Origin: Xanthostigma xanthostigma
Taxonomy: Eukaryota > Arthropoda > Insecta > Raphidioptera > Raphidiidae
Direction: 5' to 3'
Assembly (NCBI GenBank): GCA_963575645.1
Contig: OY754464.1
Span: forward strand, 68,360,948 to 68,424,947
Length of the DNA: 64,000 bases
A program made the position numbers and the translations under genes. The notes under the pieces were generated by a model that had not been told where the DNA came from, ran no database searches, and worked only from the letters and a program-made list of their open reading frames with translations. Position 1 is the first letter of the stretch. Every line of letters starts with the position of its first letter. Shown one piece after another: positions 53,406-64,000 of the stretch.

Positions 53406-54435
53406 ACGGAACCATTAGTGGCATCTCAATATATTATTATTATTATATTATTAGAAGATTAAAGGATGAAACCTGCTGGCATAGGATCAGTGAACTTTGC
53501 AAATACTGAAGGTTTTTTTATTGCATTTTATCCTTTAATCTTCTAATATTTAACAGGATCATCATCACTCTAAATTATTAGAATTATTTCTCACAATTAT
53601 TATTATTATTATTATCAACGGGATTATTCCTATAAAATAGGATAGAATTGGATTGCATCAGAACTAGAAAAAAAAATCATCAAACAGCTCAAGACGGATG
53701 ATGGTGGGTTTCAGACAGGATAGTCAAAAAAAAATTAACAATGACCTTAGATTGTGATCAGAAAATTACAGTTTGCATACATCAAAAGCAGTCTAATGTT
53801 GTATTCAAACTCCCTGTCATCTAGAGCATTAGATTGTACTCACACAAAAACAAATGATTACTCTACATAGAAAAAGACCGCTTTTCAAGGTAAATTTTGA
53901 TCAAAATGCGTACTAAAACGTTGTTTCGAAGTAGAAACTGTACAAAAAACGATGCTAAACACATGAATACACAGTTTAAAAAAAATATCAATCGATCAAT
54001 TAATTTACGAGCAGGATCGATTTAAAACTCTACAGTGCTTTTCATAATATAGAGAAATATGTATTTTCATAATCTGTCATTGCCAAATCAGATTTTCTGA
54101 CAATGCTTTCTGCAACTGAGCATAAGACATTGGTGTACTCTCTGTCGTGTTTTTTTAAATGAAATTTCTTAATTGTTTTCTAGCCAAACACTTCCGATTA
54201 AACGGCACAATGTCTCAAATAAGTGCAGGTTAAGGTTTGTCTGTTTTCATGGTTTGTTGATGTGAACACGTCTTTAGATTCAGAACTTCAATAGCCAGAA
54301 AGCTATTTAGACATTAGCCTGGATTAATAGACGACATAGTTATGATTGAATTTTTTAAGGTTAGATTTAATACGCACCTTTGGGCTTTAACAATACCATT
54401 TGTTTGTCTTATGATTTATAAATTAGGTATTGAAA
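53406..54435. other. Unassigned, with ATT microsatellites
   Basis: ATT-rich runs lie at 53433-53452 and 53597-53615. An inverted pair agaagattaaaggat and atcctttaatcttct lies at 53453 and 53529. No gene is recognised. Confidence 0.45.
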
Positions 54436-54449
54436 ATATTTGAATTATG

Positions 54450-54690
54450 TATTAGATATCGTGTTCATCGATAATATAATTAATGAGAAAAATTGCAGGT
54501 TTGTGGACAAAAGTTATATTTATAAATGTACGATGTTTCGTCTATAAATTTAGACTTTTTCAAGTACAATATGAAAATTATTTAAAACAATAATTGAAAA
54601 AGTCTAAATTTATAGACGAAACGTCGTACATTTATAAATATTACTTTTGTCCACAAACCTGCGATTTTTCTCATTAATTTGAATAATATT
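54450..54690. mobile_element. Penelope-type inverted pair, family with TAGACGAAACGTC core
   Basis: Arms 54475-54567 and 54594-54680 are inverted copies from attaatgagaaaaa through gcaggtttgtgg, to the cores at 54533-54564 (minus) and 54593-54625 (plus). Each core has GTCTA and TAGAC forming a helix directly before GAAACGTCG or its variant; the upstream box is ttgaaaa instead of CUGANGA. A possible diverged target duplication (atttgaattatg and atttgaataata) lies at 54435 and 54676. Confidence 0.7.
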
Positions 54691-55423
54691 TTCCTTCCGG
54701 TTAGCACAGTTGAATTGGATGTATTCAGACCTATTAATTTACTTTTATGACCACTTTATAAACTCAACAGGTATACAATTGGATAGGTAAATAGGATATC
54801 ATATTGATAAAGTGCACATAAAAAACGTAAGCTATTTAGTGTAATTTTATATCTACAAAACTTACTTCATAAACCAGCTTATCTGAGAATATTTCAAGCA
54901 TGTTTTGCGTTTCTACCTTCTGATACTTCTAAAGATGAAATGTTCTCTTTTGTTCGATACAACATCGATATAAATTTTACTTTAGTAGAAGTAGTAAAAC
55001 ACTTAGTTGTACTTTATATATTTTTTCTTCATTTTAATACTCATTTTTAATGCATAACTCCGAGCGTCAACGTAGAACAGCGAGAAATCTTTTTAGCATG
55101 TTTGTAATGCAAGTATATCAAAGTTTAATTTATGTATAAATACATAAAAATGCATTATGCATCTTATGTACCCTGTGACTTTTAATAGATTCGGTTGTGT
55201 TGCTTTTGTTTTACTTAGTATTGAGTTCCGTATATTCACTCAAATTAAAGCACTTTTTGTTCCAGTTGTCAATTTATCAGTTTTTTTATAGGGCTTGTTA
55301 GGGAATAAAGCGCGCTAACTTTACCGGAATCCCTTCTCTTTATTTCTTCATTATACAAACCAAACCGTGAGTTTTATCTTATTTTATTTTAATGTTAAGT
55401 CTAACGGTTAAGAATAAATACTC
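54691..55423. other. Unassigned
   Basis: No feature is recognised. Confidence 0.4.
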
Positions 55424-55645
55424 GCATTCCCCGACAAAATATCCTATCAGAAAAACTGGTGTAGAATTACTGTATTACTATCTCACTTTGTATACACGAC
55501 CCCGTAATTGTTTTTTTAAAGAACTACGCTCTCCCCTTTTCACTGCGCAAAAAAAACGCCATCGCATCGACACGACCCCATAATTGTTTGTATGTTGGCG
55601 GATAGTTTGCCCGTAAGGATATTTTGTCGGATGATCAAGACCCGC
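55424..55645. mobile_element. Second member of the element family at 52943-53405
   Basis: The ends gcattccccgacaaaatatc and gatattttgtcggatgatca (then agacccgc) resemble the 52943 element. The centre 55517-55580 (gaactacgctctcccctttt, cactgcgcaaaa, cgccatcgcatcgaca) is a single diverged minisatellite unit in inverse orientation. This copy has not expanded its unit. Confidence 0.65.
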
Positions 55646-56122
55646 ATTACTACCAAATATCTGCCGACAAAATAATTGTATATTGATGATATTCTGTAAC
55701 TCAGTGTAGTGGTATGGGCAATAAAAAGAAACATTATTTTGGGAACTGTTATTTGTAGAAGCGAAATACTTCAGCCAGTGTCTGTTACTATTATTTAGTC
55801 TTCTGCTTTTAGTCGCTTAGTAAACATAGTATTGTTACTAGCTGCAAGCTTGCATCTTTATATCAGCATTGTTAACACTGTACCCGTGACAGTTCGTTAA
55901 TAGAATGTCGGTACAACAGAGACCTAGATGCTATCTATAGTATTATGTAAAGTCACAAAGGAAGACTTACAGAATTTTTTGTGACTAATTTTAAAACATT
56001 TTTTTTTAATTTTGCTAAATTGTGTGTTTATTATACCAGCAGTTTTCAATAAAATTAATTTAAAAATAATTTGAATTAGTTCTTTATTTTATTTACTAAC
56101 AATTAAAAGATATATTTAGGTA
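55646..56122. other. Unassigned
   Basis: No feature is recognised. Confidence 0.4.
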
Positions 56123-56133
56123 AAAATAATAGT

Positions 56134-56472
56134 TAAATCTTTGATTAACGTCTGAATAGAAGTCTTCAAATAAATAAAATTATCGACCAATTTGTTTCAG
56201 ACTATATATTGACAAAAATAATAAAATTATAAATCAATATTTCACTAGATGACGTTTCGATCCGGATTTGGATCTTCTTCAGAAATAATCTAAAAAATAT
56301 AAAAATTAATTAGTATATATCTACTTATTTTCTAATAGAATGGAGTTTGAATTATTATTAAATAAGTTTTTAGATTTTTTCTGAAGAAGATCGAAACGTC
56401 ATCTAGTAAAATATTGATTTATAATTTATTATTTTTTGTCAATATATAGTGTGAAAAAATTTTGTTTATTTG
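56134..56472 (-). mobile_element. Penelope-like insertion, inverted pair, 11-bp target duplication
   Basis: AAAATAATAGT flanks both sides (56123-56133 and 56473-56483). The left end is complete (taaatctttgattaacg) and the right is truncated (ttttgtttattt). The minus strand has a full hammerhead-like core at 56252-56282. The plus strand has one lacking helix II at 56381-56400 (CTGAAGAAGA joined to TCGAAACGTC). Between them is the ttagtatat-ctacttatttt segment also found at 19455-19490. Confidence 0.88.
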
Positions 56473-56578
56473 AAAATAATAGTGCCTGAAAATAGTTAAC
56501 AAACTAAACGTGACAAATTTAAAATATAATAAAAATGAATGTTTGTTCGTCTGTCTGTTGCAGCAGCAGTTACCGACT

Positions 56579-57029
56579 AGTGATGTAACGAATATTCACA
56601 TATTTTTTTCGCATTGACAACAATTCATGCGAATATCTTGCGAATATTAATATAAAAATATCATATATTTCTTTAAGTGTGCAAATAATATTAAATGAGA
56701 CATCAAATTTTCTTAGCATTTTTATTGGAAAAGTTTTTTTTAATCCTTTTTTTTAAAATAATGTAAGTTTTTTCGCTAAGATACCCTTACAATTACATCT
56801 TTTATCAGCCTTTACTTTAACGTCAATTAATGCTTTAGAGTTTAGAGTAGGTATCTATAATCAACCTAGTACCCAGAACCACTACAGACATGAGCGTGTG
56901 ACTTGCGCGGCCAATCAGCTGTCAAATTTTAGCCTTGGACAAATGACGCCAGATTTGAAAACTGAATATTCGGATTTGCATTTGCGAATAATGGCGATAG
57001 ATAAAAATTGACATTCGTTACATCACTAC
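56579..57029. mobile_element. hAT-like element (TAGTGATGTAACGAATATTC ends)
   Basis: The left end is TAGTGATGTAACGAATATTC and the right end inverted is TAGTGATGTAACGAATGTC. Internal gcgaatat words repeat near both ends. An 8-bp target duplication was not matched. It resembles the element at 25093-25673 in its first nine bases. Confidence 0.65.
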
Positions 57030-57588
57030 TATAGCTACTAATAGAGAGTGTGGCTTCCGTAATCCTCTTCTGTGCTAGTACGTATACTACTTTCGGTACA
57101 CTTAGTGATGTAGTGAGTATTCCTATTGCCTGTGGCCGTGTTAAAGGTGCTAGACTTGCCTGCTGGTGTCATTCCTTTCTCTGCCAACGTGTGTCTGTGG
57201 CTATGTGTCCTGCGGTTGACATATTGTAAATGACTACTGCGAATAATCCATTCTCTTGCTCTTAGTGTTTCATGCAGATGATGCATTTTTTTCCCTCCAC
57301 TTCACTGTTCTGCTTTTTATTTTATGTCGCGCTTCAAGTTTATCATAATATTTAGTTGAAATGAAATTCAATTTAATCTATAATATAAAATTTGCAGAGG
57401 GGAGGCATTTTCTGTTACATCTTTGATGAGTTCTTTTTTTATTAATTTTTTTCAAATTATTTTCCATTGATTTTTATTTAATATCCGTAATTTAGTAACT
57501 TAAAAAAACAAATATAAATTTAAAAAAGTGTTTAACTCAATTAGATCTCTTTCTTAAAATAAAATAGATATTTTTTTAAATATAGGTA
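57030..57588. other. Unassigned
   Basis: An 82-codon minus-strand frame (57038-57286) in a less AT-rich patch is not recognised. Confidence 0.35.
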
Positions 57589-57799
57589 CCATGTTTTTAA
57601 AACGAACTAAAAAGTGTAAATATGTTTTTATCTTGTAGTATTTGAAACGAAAAACGTGAGACGTATGCGACAGTTATATAAGAAATGAAAAAAATCTATT
57701 TATGAGATAAAACGAATAATGCGTCCCACATTTTTCGTTTCAAATCCTGTAAGTTAAAAAAATATATATTATACTTTTTAGTTCGTTTTAAAAACGTGC
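57589..57799. mobile_element. MITE with GTTTTTAAAACGAACTAAAA ends
   Basis: The left end atgtttttaaaacgaactaa and the right end, ttagttcgttttaaaaacgt, are inverted. A second inverted pair lies inside (tttgaaacgaaaaa and ttttcgtttcaaa). The terminal words also occur in the SINE-like body, so it may be part of that family. Confidence 0.6.
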
Positions 57800-57900
57800 T
57801 AATATTAAAATAAAAATATTTCTCTTATTATTTTCTTCTTTTTAGTAAATAAAAACGTGGCAAAGGCAAAAATACATCGTAAAAAATAAAAATATTATAT

Positions 57901-57969
57901 GGCCCATGGAGGGATCGAACCCACGACCTTTGCGTTATTAGCACGACACTCTAACCAATGACCCATGGA
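57901..57969 (-). tRNA. tRNA-Ile(AAT)-like sequence, probable SINE head or pseudogene
   Basis: The minus strand has TTGGTTAGAGTGTCGTGCTA, then ATAACGC (anticodon loop with AAT), then GGTCGTGGGTTCGATCCC and TCCATGGGCC. This is close to eukaryotic tRNA-Ile. The D arm is shortened and the 5' acceptor strand is replaced by CCATGG, which can still pair with the 3' CCATGG. B box is perfect. A working tRNA is unlikely but not excluded. Confidence 0.7.
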
Positions 57970-58149
57970 TGCTAGGTGCCGTACAACGGTAAATAAATAA
58001 AACTCAATTTTATGTATTTATTAAAAATGTTTTATTTAATATTAATAATAAGCAATTTTTCAAAATTGTAGTAATTTAAAACATGTCTTCGTGGGGCGCG
58101 AGCGAAAAAAGACGCTCGATAGGAATGGGAGATGGGCATATTGTGTTGT

Positions 58150-58338
58150 TTTGTTGCTAAATAATTGTTTTAAAATAAGCTTAAAAAGCGTGGGGCGCTT
58201 TGTTCCACATTTTCGTACATCGAGCGCCCAACGCTTTTTAAGCTTATTTTAAAACAATTATTTTTTACTTTTTAGTCCGATATAAAGCGTGTTTTTTAGT
58301 TTTTTTTAAACTATATTTTATTTTTCACTTTTTAGTTT
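58150..58338 (-). mobile_element. SINE-like body and palindromic centre, second locus
   Basis: aaaagcgtggggcgctttgt and the acattttcgtacatcgag centre (58185-58235), then tttttactttttagtccgat and ataaagcgtgttttttag, match 12025-12220. The tRNA-Ile-like head at 57901-57969 is 180 bp to the left. Confidence 0.65.
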
Positions 58339-58899
58339 GAGGATCTATAAAAGAATTTATTAATCCTGGGGGTCCTAATAAGGATAATGGGAAACTGTTA
58401 TCAAATTATTGCATTGTCATCGGTCCTTGATACGTATGCAAAGTTTCAAATTAATCAGACTTCGGGAAATTGGTGAAAATTATGCTCAAAGATTCCGTTA
58501 CGGACATACATACATAGTTACAACCCAAACTAATATAAAGCGTTTAATAATAAGGATAATGGGAAACTGTTATCAAATTATTGCATTGTCATCGGTCCTT
58601 GATACGTATGCAAAGTTTCAAATTAATCAGACTTCGGGAAATTGGTGAAAATAAAGCGTTTACTACAGAGGATCTATAAAAGAATTTATTAATCCTGGGG
58701 GTCCTAATAAGGATAATGGGAAACTGTTATCAAATTATTGCATTGTCATCGGTCCTTGATACGTATGCAAAGTTTCAAATTAATCAGACTTCGGGAAATT
58801 GGTGAAAATTATGCTCAAAGATTCCGTTACGGACATACATACATAGTTAGTTACATACATACATAGTTAGTTACAACCCAAGCTAATATAAAGCGTTTA
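58339..58899 (+). repeat. Tandem array of a 210-230 bp unit, with one truncated copy
   Basis: Full units start at 58339 and 58670 (gaggatctataaaagaattt); a shorter copy, 58548-58669, starts at aataaggataatggg. All contain gtcatcggtccttgatacgt and cagacttcgggaaattggtg and end ataaagcgttt. The third has an extra acatacatacatagttagtt. Near-identity indicates recent duplication. Confidence 0.85.
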
Positions 58900-59219
58900 A
58901 AAATAACTTGACTATTTTTTTCTCATCTAAGATATTCAAATGAACTGTTGTGTCATTCAAATATATTCCTTTATAGGAGTGTAATTTATAAACGCTTTGC
59001 AGAAATTAGGTACTTAAATTAGTCAGTTGTTGAAACTGCTTATTATAAAAATTAAGTAAGCACCTATACTTAAAAGTTCAAGTATACCAGTACCTGCATT
59101 TTTGCTGGGAAATTTCTTAAGTACTTACATGTTTTATGTACTTTTAGTACTCAATACCGCAGCACTGAACTCCATCAAAATATAATAATAATAAAATGTG
59201 CAAGCATCTTATTTTCAAT
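58900..59219. other. Unassigned
   Basis: No feature is recognised. Confidence 0.4.
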
Positions 59220-59345
59220 TAAACAATTATACGTATCAAAGAAATTTGGATTCATAATTATTTTAAATTGTAAAATGATATCTGAAGATGACTGAAAGTT
59301 GAAAGTGCTAATATTAATAAATTAATTTGGAATAGTTTTTCTTTT
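59220..59345 (+). mobile_element. Third PLE-type family relic, uninterrupted copy
   Basis: atatctgaagatgactgaaa, gttgaaagtgct and tttggaatagtttttctttt match 44396-44830 in inverse orientation, without the 293-bp insert present there. Confidence 0.55.
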
Positions 59346-59744
59346 AGAATTTCTAATTTAAAATCTTATTTTTTGCATTCTTTTCTTCATTTCCAAAAAA
59401 TTTAAATAATAATTCTACGAAATAATAGAGTATTACAAAACATTGATCGCAGTTTGGAAAATTATAAAATATTTTTTGTAAACCACTTTATTGAAAGAAA
59501 AAAAAGAACCGGAATAATAGCGTCAATTGTAGAAATAAAATAATACATAAAAAAACTTATCTATCACATCAAAACGCACTACCATAGTACCATAATGACC
59601 TAAAAACGTCTTTAATAATTGTTTTTTAAAAAATCTCGATTTTATATTTATTTTTTAAATTAAAATCTGAAACCCTAATTTTTCTAAAAAATAGAACAAC
59701 TTTGATAAAATATCGCGCTTATACACTAATAAAATAATAATAAT
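59346..59744. other. Unassigned
   Basis: No feature is recognised. Confidence 0.4.
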
Positions 59745-59756
59745 AAAAATGTATCA

Positions 59757-59824
59757 AATCTTTTATTAACGTCTGAATAGAACTCTTCAAATAAATAGAA
59801 ATTGGTAGACAACTTTATTCATTT
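59757..59824. mobile_element. Minimal 68-bp Penelope-like insertion, 12-bp target duplication
   Basis: AAAAATGTATCA flanks both sides (59745-59756 and 59825-59836). The insert starts aatcttttattaacgtctga, the family end, and finishes at caactttattcattt. It is the shortest copy seen and contains no hammerhead-like core. Confidence 0.8.
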
Positions 59825-59846
59825 AAAAATGTATCATCAAAGAGTC

Positions 59847-60095
59847 GCCCGGTTCGGCTTCGCCTGAATTTGTAGATTGCCACCGTTTTTTCATCGGCTT
59901 ACGTTGTAAAATTGGTCACTACGAAAAGCGCTTTTGTATTAGCGCAATAATATATAGCCATCCCAGTCCATCCTGAAGGTCCATTCTAAATATCGATGGA
60001 AAAATTTTTGAAATCGTATGAGTAATTTGGAAGATTACCTCCTACATATAAACTTACAAACTTTACTTCTTCATAATGTTAAGTATATAGATATT
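59847..60095 (+). mobile_element. RTE-like repeat copy
   Basis: gcccggttcggcttcgcctg, ttacgttgtaaaattgg, tccattctaaatat and the ttaagtatatagat tail match 33069-33300. Confidence 0.65.
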
Positions 60096-60765
60096 AAAAA
60101 TATCATCATTTCTACTCAATGTGCAAATTACACTTTAGAAGCTTTATTACTATTGATATTAAATTTTCTATTAGTTTGACGAATTTGGAGTTATATATTG
60201 CGAGTGTTTTTCTTATCTTCAGTATTATATCAGATGGTTCGTGCCATGACGTGTCATGTAAATAAATCTTCGACGTTCTATATTCATCAAACTTGTTTGT
60301 GATATTTGACATTGACTTTTCACTCGTTATTTTACGATATGACACAAAAAATTTGACAGCATCGCTGTCGTGAAACATGGCAGAGGGTTGGAAAAAGCAC
60401 TCGCCTCGTTATTTATGAAGAGGGTGGGCGAACAGTGAAGAGAATAAAGTACGTCCAAGACTGCTTTGTTCTTAACCAGTGTCTCTCAAACTTTTGATGA
60501 TTTTTTGCGTGAAAGAAACCGACACGTGATGTACTAGAAAAACTCTTTATGAAAGGAATTGATGACCAGTGGCGTAGCTAGGCGTGGACGAAGCGGGCCC
60601 TCGCACACGGGCTTTGCACTTTTGAGGGCCTCCCGCGAGACCCTCTTGTGTGCTGACTATTAGCTATGCTAAATAAATAGGACGATTAGTACCCTTAAAG
60701 ACCCTACTAAATATAACCTACATACAAATATGGCAGGATCTCACTTTGTATGCACGAGCCCGTAA
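60096..60765. other. Mostly unassigned; hAT-type end fragments
   Basis: cagtgtctctcaaacttttg (60477) and cagtggcgtagctaggcg (60568) resemble left ends of hAT elements. No right ends were found. The 88-codon minus-strand frame at 60112-60378 is not recognised. Confidence 0.4.
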
Positions 60766-60767
60766 TG

Positions 60768-61206
60768 AATAATTTTAGCGTCATCGGCCAATTACTTCTC
60801 GAGTAATCACTTTTTTTTGTTTCCTTAACTGCGCCATTTTTTTCACAAACGTGTTTCGCTGGTCGGACCAAGCCAGAAAAATCACAAATCTATTCAACTT
60901 TAGTATCTCGTTGGAATTTTTGGAAAAATTAATTTTAACCGATTTTATAACGATTTCTTTAGCGATACCAATTTTAGACAAACGTATAAAACCATATAAC
61001 TTTTCCAATATTCAATCGTTATAAAATTAGTTAGAATTATTTTTTTCCAAAAATTTCAACGGGATACTAAAGTTGAATGGATTTGTGATTTTTCTGGCTT
61101 GGTCCGACCAGCAAAACCCGTTTGTGAAAAAAATGGCGCAATTTGCAATTAAAGAAGTGATCGTTAATTACTCGAGAAGTAATTGACCCATGACGCTAAA
61201 ATTATT
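60768..61206. mobile_element. Foldback element with about 190-bp arms
   Basis: The left arm (aataattttagcgtcat, then aattacttctcgagtaatca, ggtcggaccaagccagaaaa) is the inverse of the right arm ending atgacgctaaaattatt. The centre is about 60 bp. The minus-strand frame 60781-61008 lies within an arm and is not a gene by any sign I see. No target duplication was established. Confidence 0.8.
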
Positions 61207-61750
61207 CATGCATGTTTGGGTCAACATAGACATCATTTTTGAGAATTTTTAGCCATCTATGTGCGGTCATTTTTTAGTAAAAAAATAGTGAAAAAAACGT
61301 GTTTTTTAACTTTCGGGGCTATTTGCAAGTTAACAATTGCACTTAGCTACCTCTGTCAGTGCTCATTTTTTAGGAAATTTCATAAGGAACAACTTTCTCA
61401 ATGCATATGCTATACTAAAAGTCAAGAGGAACGGAGATATTAAAGGAAATAAAAAAAAAAACACTATTTTCGTCACTAATTGTTAATTATAAAATCAAAC
61501 ACACCAACAATTTGTAAGCAAACTTAGGGGGTTGAACTACACCGTAAAACGAAGCGATTCCAACAATAATCTCGCCTGTGCCCGAATAATACACCCAAAA
61601 CTCCTCGCCGTCTCGCCAATCTAACCTAAGTCACAAAAGCCAGATCCGCCAATCGGCTGTGTTTAAGACTTTTGATTTCTGTAATTGAATTTTATTCACA
61701 GCACTTGTCATGAACAGACGCAGGTAAATTCCGTTATATTTTTTCGAGTT
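61207..61750. other. Unassigned
   Basis: No feature is recognised. Confidence 0.4.
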
Positions 61751-62370
61751 TTAATAATTACGTTTTACTAGAAAAAAAAGAACCTCCAACCTGCAGTACA
61801 TGCAACCTTCCACTCACAGTCAAACATATCCTAGAAACATGCATTGAATTCCAAAACGAAAGAAAAACATATAACTTACCACCGAATTTAGAAAACATCC
61901 TTGGCGATGACCCCATCACCATTAGTAAACTGTTTCGTTTTCTGGAACACATGGATCTGAAAAAGAAAATCTAAATCAGTTTTAATTAATAAATAATAAT
62001 AAAATCGAATAATCAACTAAATAATTAATGTATAATTAACAAAAGTAAATAAAAATATCTAACAAACAAATAAAATAGATAAATAATACTTACCTTCATT
62101 TAACCATAAAACTCCGCGCCAAAGCATCTGTAGATACAGCAAATCTTCTGGCTCATTCTCAACCACAATCATCGCATCAAATATCTTCATCATTGCCAGC
62201 TGCATCCGAATCCACCGAACACACCATCATCATCATCAAACATCATAATCAAGATCATCTTACAACTACAGAATACATCATCACCCAAGTGCTTACAACA
62301 TAACCAAATAACGCATATAGCCACGCTGCTGCGCTTTTACTAAATAAAAATAATAAAATAATAATAATTA
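61751..62370 (+). mobile_element. 5'-truncated I-type LINE with 3' UTR and TAA-type tail
   Basis: Coding for the C-terminus (61764-61973) is followed by a 3' UTR with atcatcatcatcaaacatca and a tail of aataataataatta type at 62343-62370. A TAA-repeat tail is a known trait of I-clade LINEs. The 5' truncation and the tail suggest target-primed insertion. No target duplication was checked to satisfaction. Confidence 0.7.
61764..61973 (+). pseudogene. LINE ORF2 C-terminal Cys-His tail (I/Jockey type)
   Basis: The frame reads LLEKKEPPTCSTCNLPLTVK, then HILETCIEFQNERKTYNLPP, NLENILGDDPITISKLFRFL and EHMDLKKKI before a TAA. P-P-x-C-x-x-C, then L-T-V-K-H-I-L-x-x-C, then an F-R-F-L end is the classical tail after the RNase H domain of I- and Jockey-type ORF2 proteins. 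The copy is intact to its stop codon but lacks everything upstream. It starts without an ATG, as expected of a truncated insertion. Confidence 0.85.
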
Positions 62371-62797
62371 CGTAAACAAGTTGTGTAGTTTACTATGTCG
62401 ACAACAAGGCGTTGTAATATTATGCAATCGTTTGTAGTTACATTTAAGGAAGTATTTTATATACCGCTATGCACTGTGGTATGATTCTACGATCACTATA
62501 GAGGTGTACCGACGTCGTCATTTCTGTGTATACCACCGTTTGAAATATGCACGAGTCAGAATTTGACTTTTAGATCGGCGTCCACGGTTCCGCCGCTATT
62601 CATCCTTTGACTTTATTTATGGCTTTCTTTGTCAGTTACATTCAACCAGTACCTACTTCGTAGTCAGGCTGTTCTTGTATTAGACATAGAAAAAGTCGTT
62701 ACTTTATGTGATCCACTGATCACAGTGACTGTTATTTCAGTTACACAAAAATCACAGTGAAAAACCATCGTGACTTTGTCACGTCGATCCTGACCGA
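62371..62797. other. Unassigned
   Basis: No gene is recognised. gatcacagtgactgttatt near 62730 resembles words in the following repeat. Confidence 0.4.
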
Positions 62798-63100
62798 ACA
62801 CACACTCGGTATGACGTTACGTCCAGCTACTCGGTTAGAGCGACTATCGTGATTGCAGTGACATGGAACAACATACGTTAACTTGGAACGTAGTTCTCTT
62901 GTCAGATCACAGTAATCATTATAGACGGCTGATCACGCCAAATGCCGCGAGCAAACACTCGGTCGGACGTTACGTCGGCGTTGGTCGGCTACTCGGTTGG
63001 AGCTACCGTCGTGATTGCAGTGACATGGAACAACATACGTTACTTTGGAACGTAGTTACCTCTTCTCAGATCACAGTGATCATTTTAGACGGCTGGTAAC
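62798..63100 (+). repeat. Tandem duplication of about 150 bp in a GC-richer patch
   Basis: Units 62798-62940 and 62953-63100 share cactcggt, gacgttacgtc, ggctactcggtt, cgtgattgcagtgacatgga and aacgtagtt, then cagatcacagt. Flanking atcacagtgaaaaa and gtaacagtgattttttc form an outer inverted pair, so the array may sit in a decayed hAT element. The plus strand is open for 78 codons across it (62863) but is not recognised. Confidence 0.7.
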
Positions 63101-64000
63101 AGTGATTTTTTCATCGTGAAGTTATTTATTCCCCAACATCTTGTATCATTCATAGTGCTGGGCAAAAGAAAATTAACCGTAATCAATTATTATTTTCTGA
63201 AAAATTGAAATATCACTGGCAGCTGTATTTTTTACTTAAATTCGTAATATTGGACACATGGGTTTATGCTGTGATAAAAAAGTGACCAGGTGCTCAAATG
63301 AAAAAAAAAACAGTAGGTACTGTAGATTTGCGAACAGTCACAAAATTCTAAGACGATAAATTATATTTTTCATTTATATATGTGACCGGTAATTGCTCTT
63401 ATTCCTCTCGGGAGAAGAAACCATGACTAATTTGAATGATTTAACTTCTATCACTTGGGGGAAAAGCGTCATTTTTTTATGATAAAGACACTTTTGTGAA
63501 GAATTTTTATTTTATTTATGTAAGCTTGAACACACAACATAAATTAATGTAACATTAAATTTCGTGGTTTTTAGCTTTTGAAAGGTTGGTCAATTAGTAA
63601 ACTATCAGATCATGGTTAATTCAGGCCAAAAGTGGGAATATTTTAGTTTTAATTTTTAACTTCCATAATTCAGATTTTTGTAAAAAGGAAACCGAAGTAG
63701 ATTTTCTCGAAAATAACGCATTTCCGAATCCCAAGTGCTAGAGGTTAAATTATTCCAAATTGGTCACATCTATTATCTACATTCTTTCTCTACATAGCTG
63801 TTGCAAGGCTATTTTTCCTCGGAATTCGTTAGTTAAAAATTTTGTGACGCTATAATTTTTGTGACTCACAATAATCTGTGCAAATTACTTCAATCATGAG
63901 GTCGTTCCAATGAGTGCCGCTATCCACCTAGAATGATACTGGTGCAGCGGCGCCATAGCGATGTTGTGGCACTAATTCGTTATGGACTTGTATCTGTATC
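63101..64000. other. Unassigned
   Basis: No feature is recognised up to the window edge. Confidence 0.4.

Noticed and set aside
60781-61008. 75-codon basic frame as a DNA-binding protein
   Set aside because: It lies in one arm of a foldback element; the basic composition follows from A-rich sequence.
1-64000. CRISPR array or bacterial operon structure
   Set aside because: No regular short-repeat and spacer pattern, and the repeats and LINE/PLE proteins show a eukaryotic genome.

Overview
This is AT-rich animal genomic DNA, most likely from a moth or butterfly. The clade call is an inference from remembered lepidopteran repeat signatures: the split repeat with TCTGTCTGTC and GGTACGGAACCC at 1-613, RTE-like copies beginning CTAGCGRCCCGTCCCGG and ending in TTAGTATAGAT tails, and copies with ACCGACTTCAAAAAA at one end. 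I found no host protein-coding gene. Nearly every open frame is under 110 codons, none forms a convincing exon chain, and the recognisable coding pieces are all decayed transposable elements.

The layout is a dense nest of mobile elements. 1-10 kb: a hAT element holding a Penelope-like insertion, a small TA-flanked MITE, a 1.3 kb element with ten TTCGACGC iterons and a nested mariner-like element, and a hAT within a hAT that keeps the transposase C-terminus. 8-17 kb: two 5'-truncated LINE tails, a tail-to-tail dimer of SINE-like units with different tRNA heads, and RTE-like copies with a 71-bp minisatellite. 17-30 kb: several MITEs, a LINE tail, a 268-bp tandem duplication, a perfect 92-bp-arm palindrome, and a LINE tail with a clean 10-bp target duplication. 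30-40 kb: small hAT elements, RTE-like copies, a collapsed tRNA-Lys, foldback elements. 40-45 kb: a Penelope-like element (PLE) with GIY-YIG endonuclease coding in two inverted copies, and two short PLE-type insertions. 45-56 kb: a large TA-flanked foldback element inserted in one unit of a tandem duplication, a hAT MITE with perfect target duplication, and an element carrying an 81-bp minisatellite. 56-64 kb: further PLE and hAT insertions, a tRNA-Ile-like head, tandem repeats, and an I-type LINE tail.

The most interesting theme is the PLE set. At least six insertions share one plan: two inverted copies of the element end (one complete, one truncated), 11-13 bp target duplications, and in most a core resembling a hammerhead ribozyme (CTGAAGA, a helix, GAAACGT). 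One core lies about 185 bp downstream of the GIY-YIG reading frame, which ties the motif to the retroelement. A second theme is a SINE-like body joined to tRNA-Gly, tRNA-Leu and tRNA-Ile-like heads. All family names come from visible motifs; no search or folding program was run.
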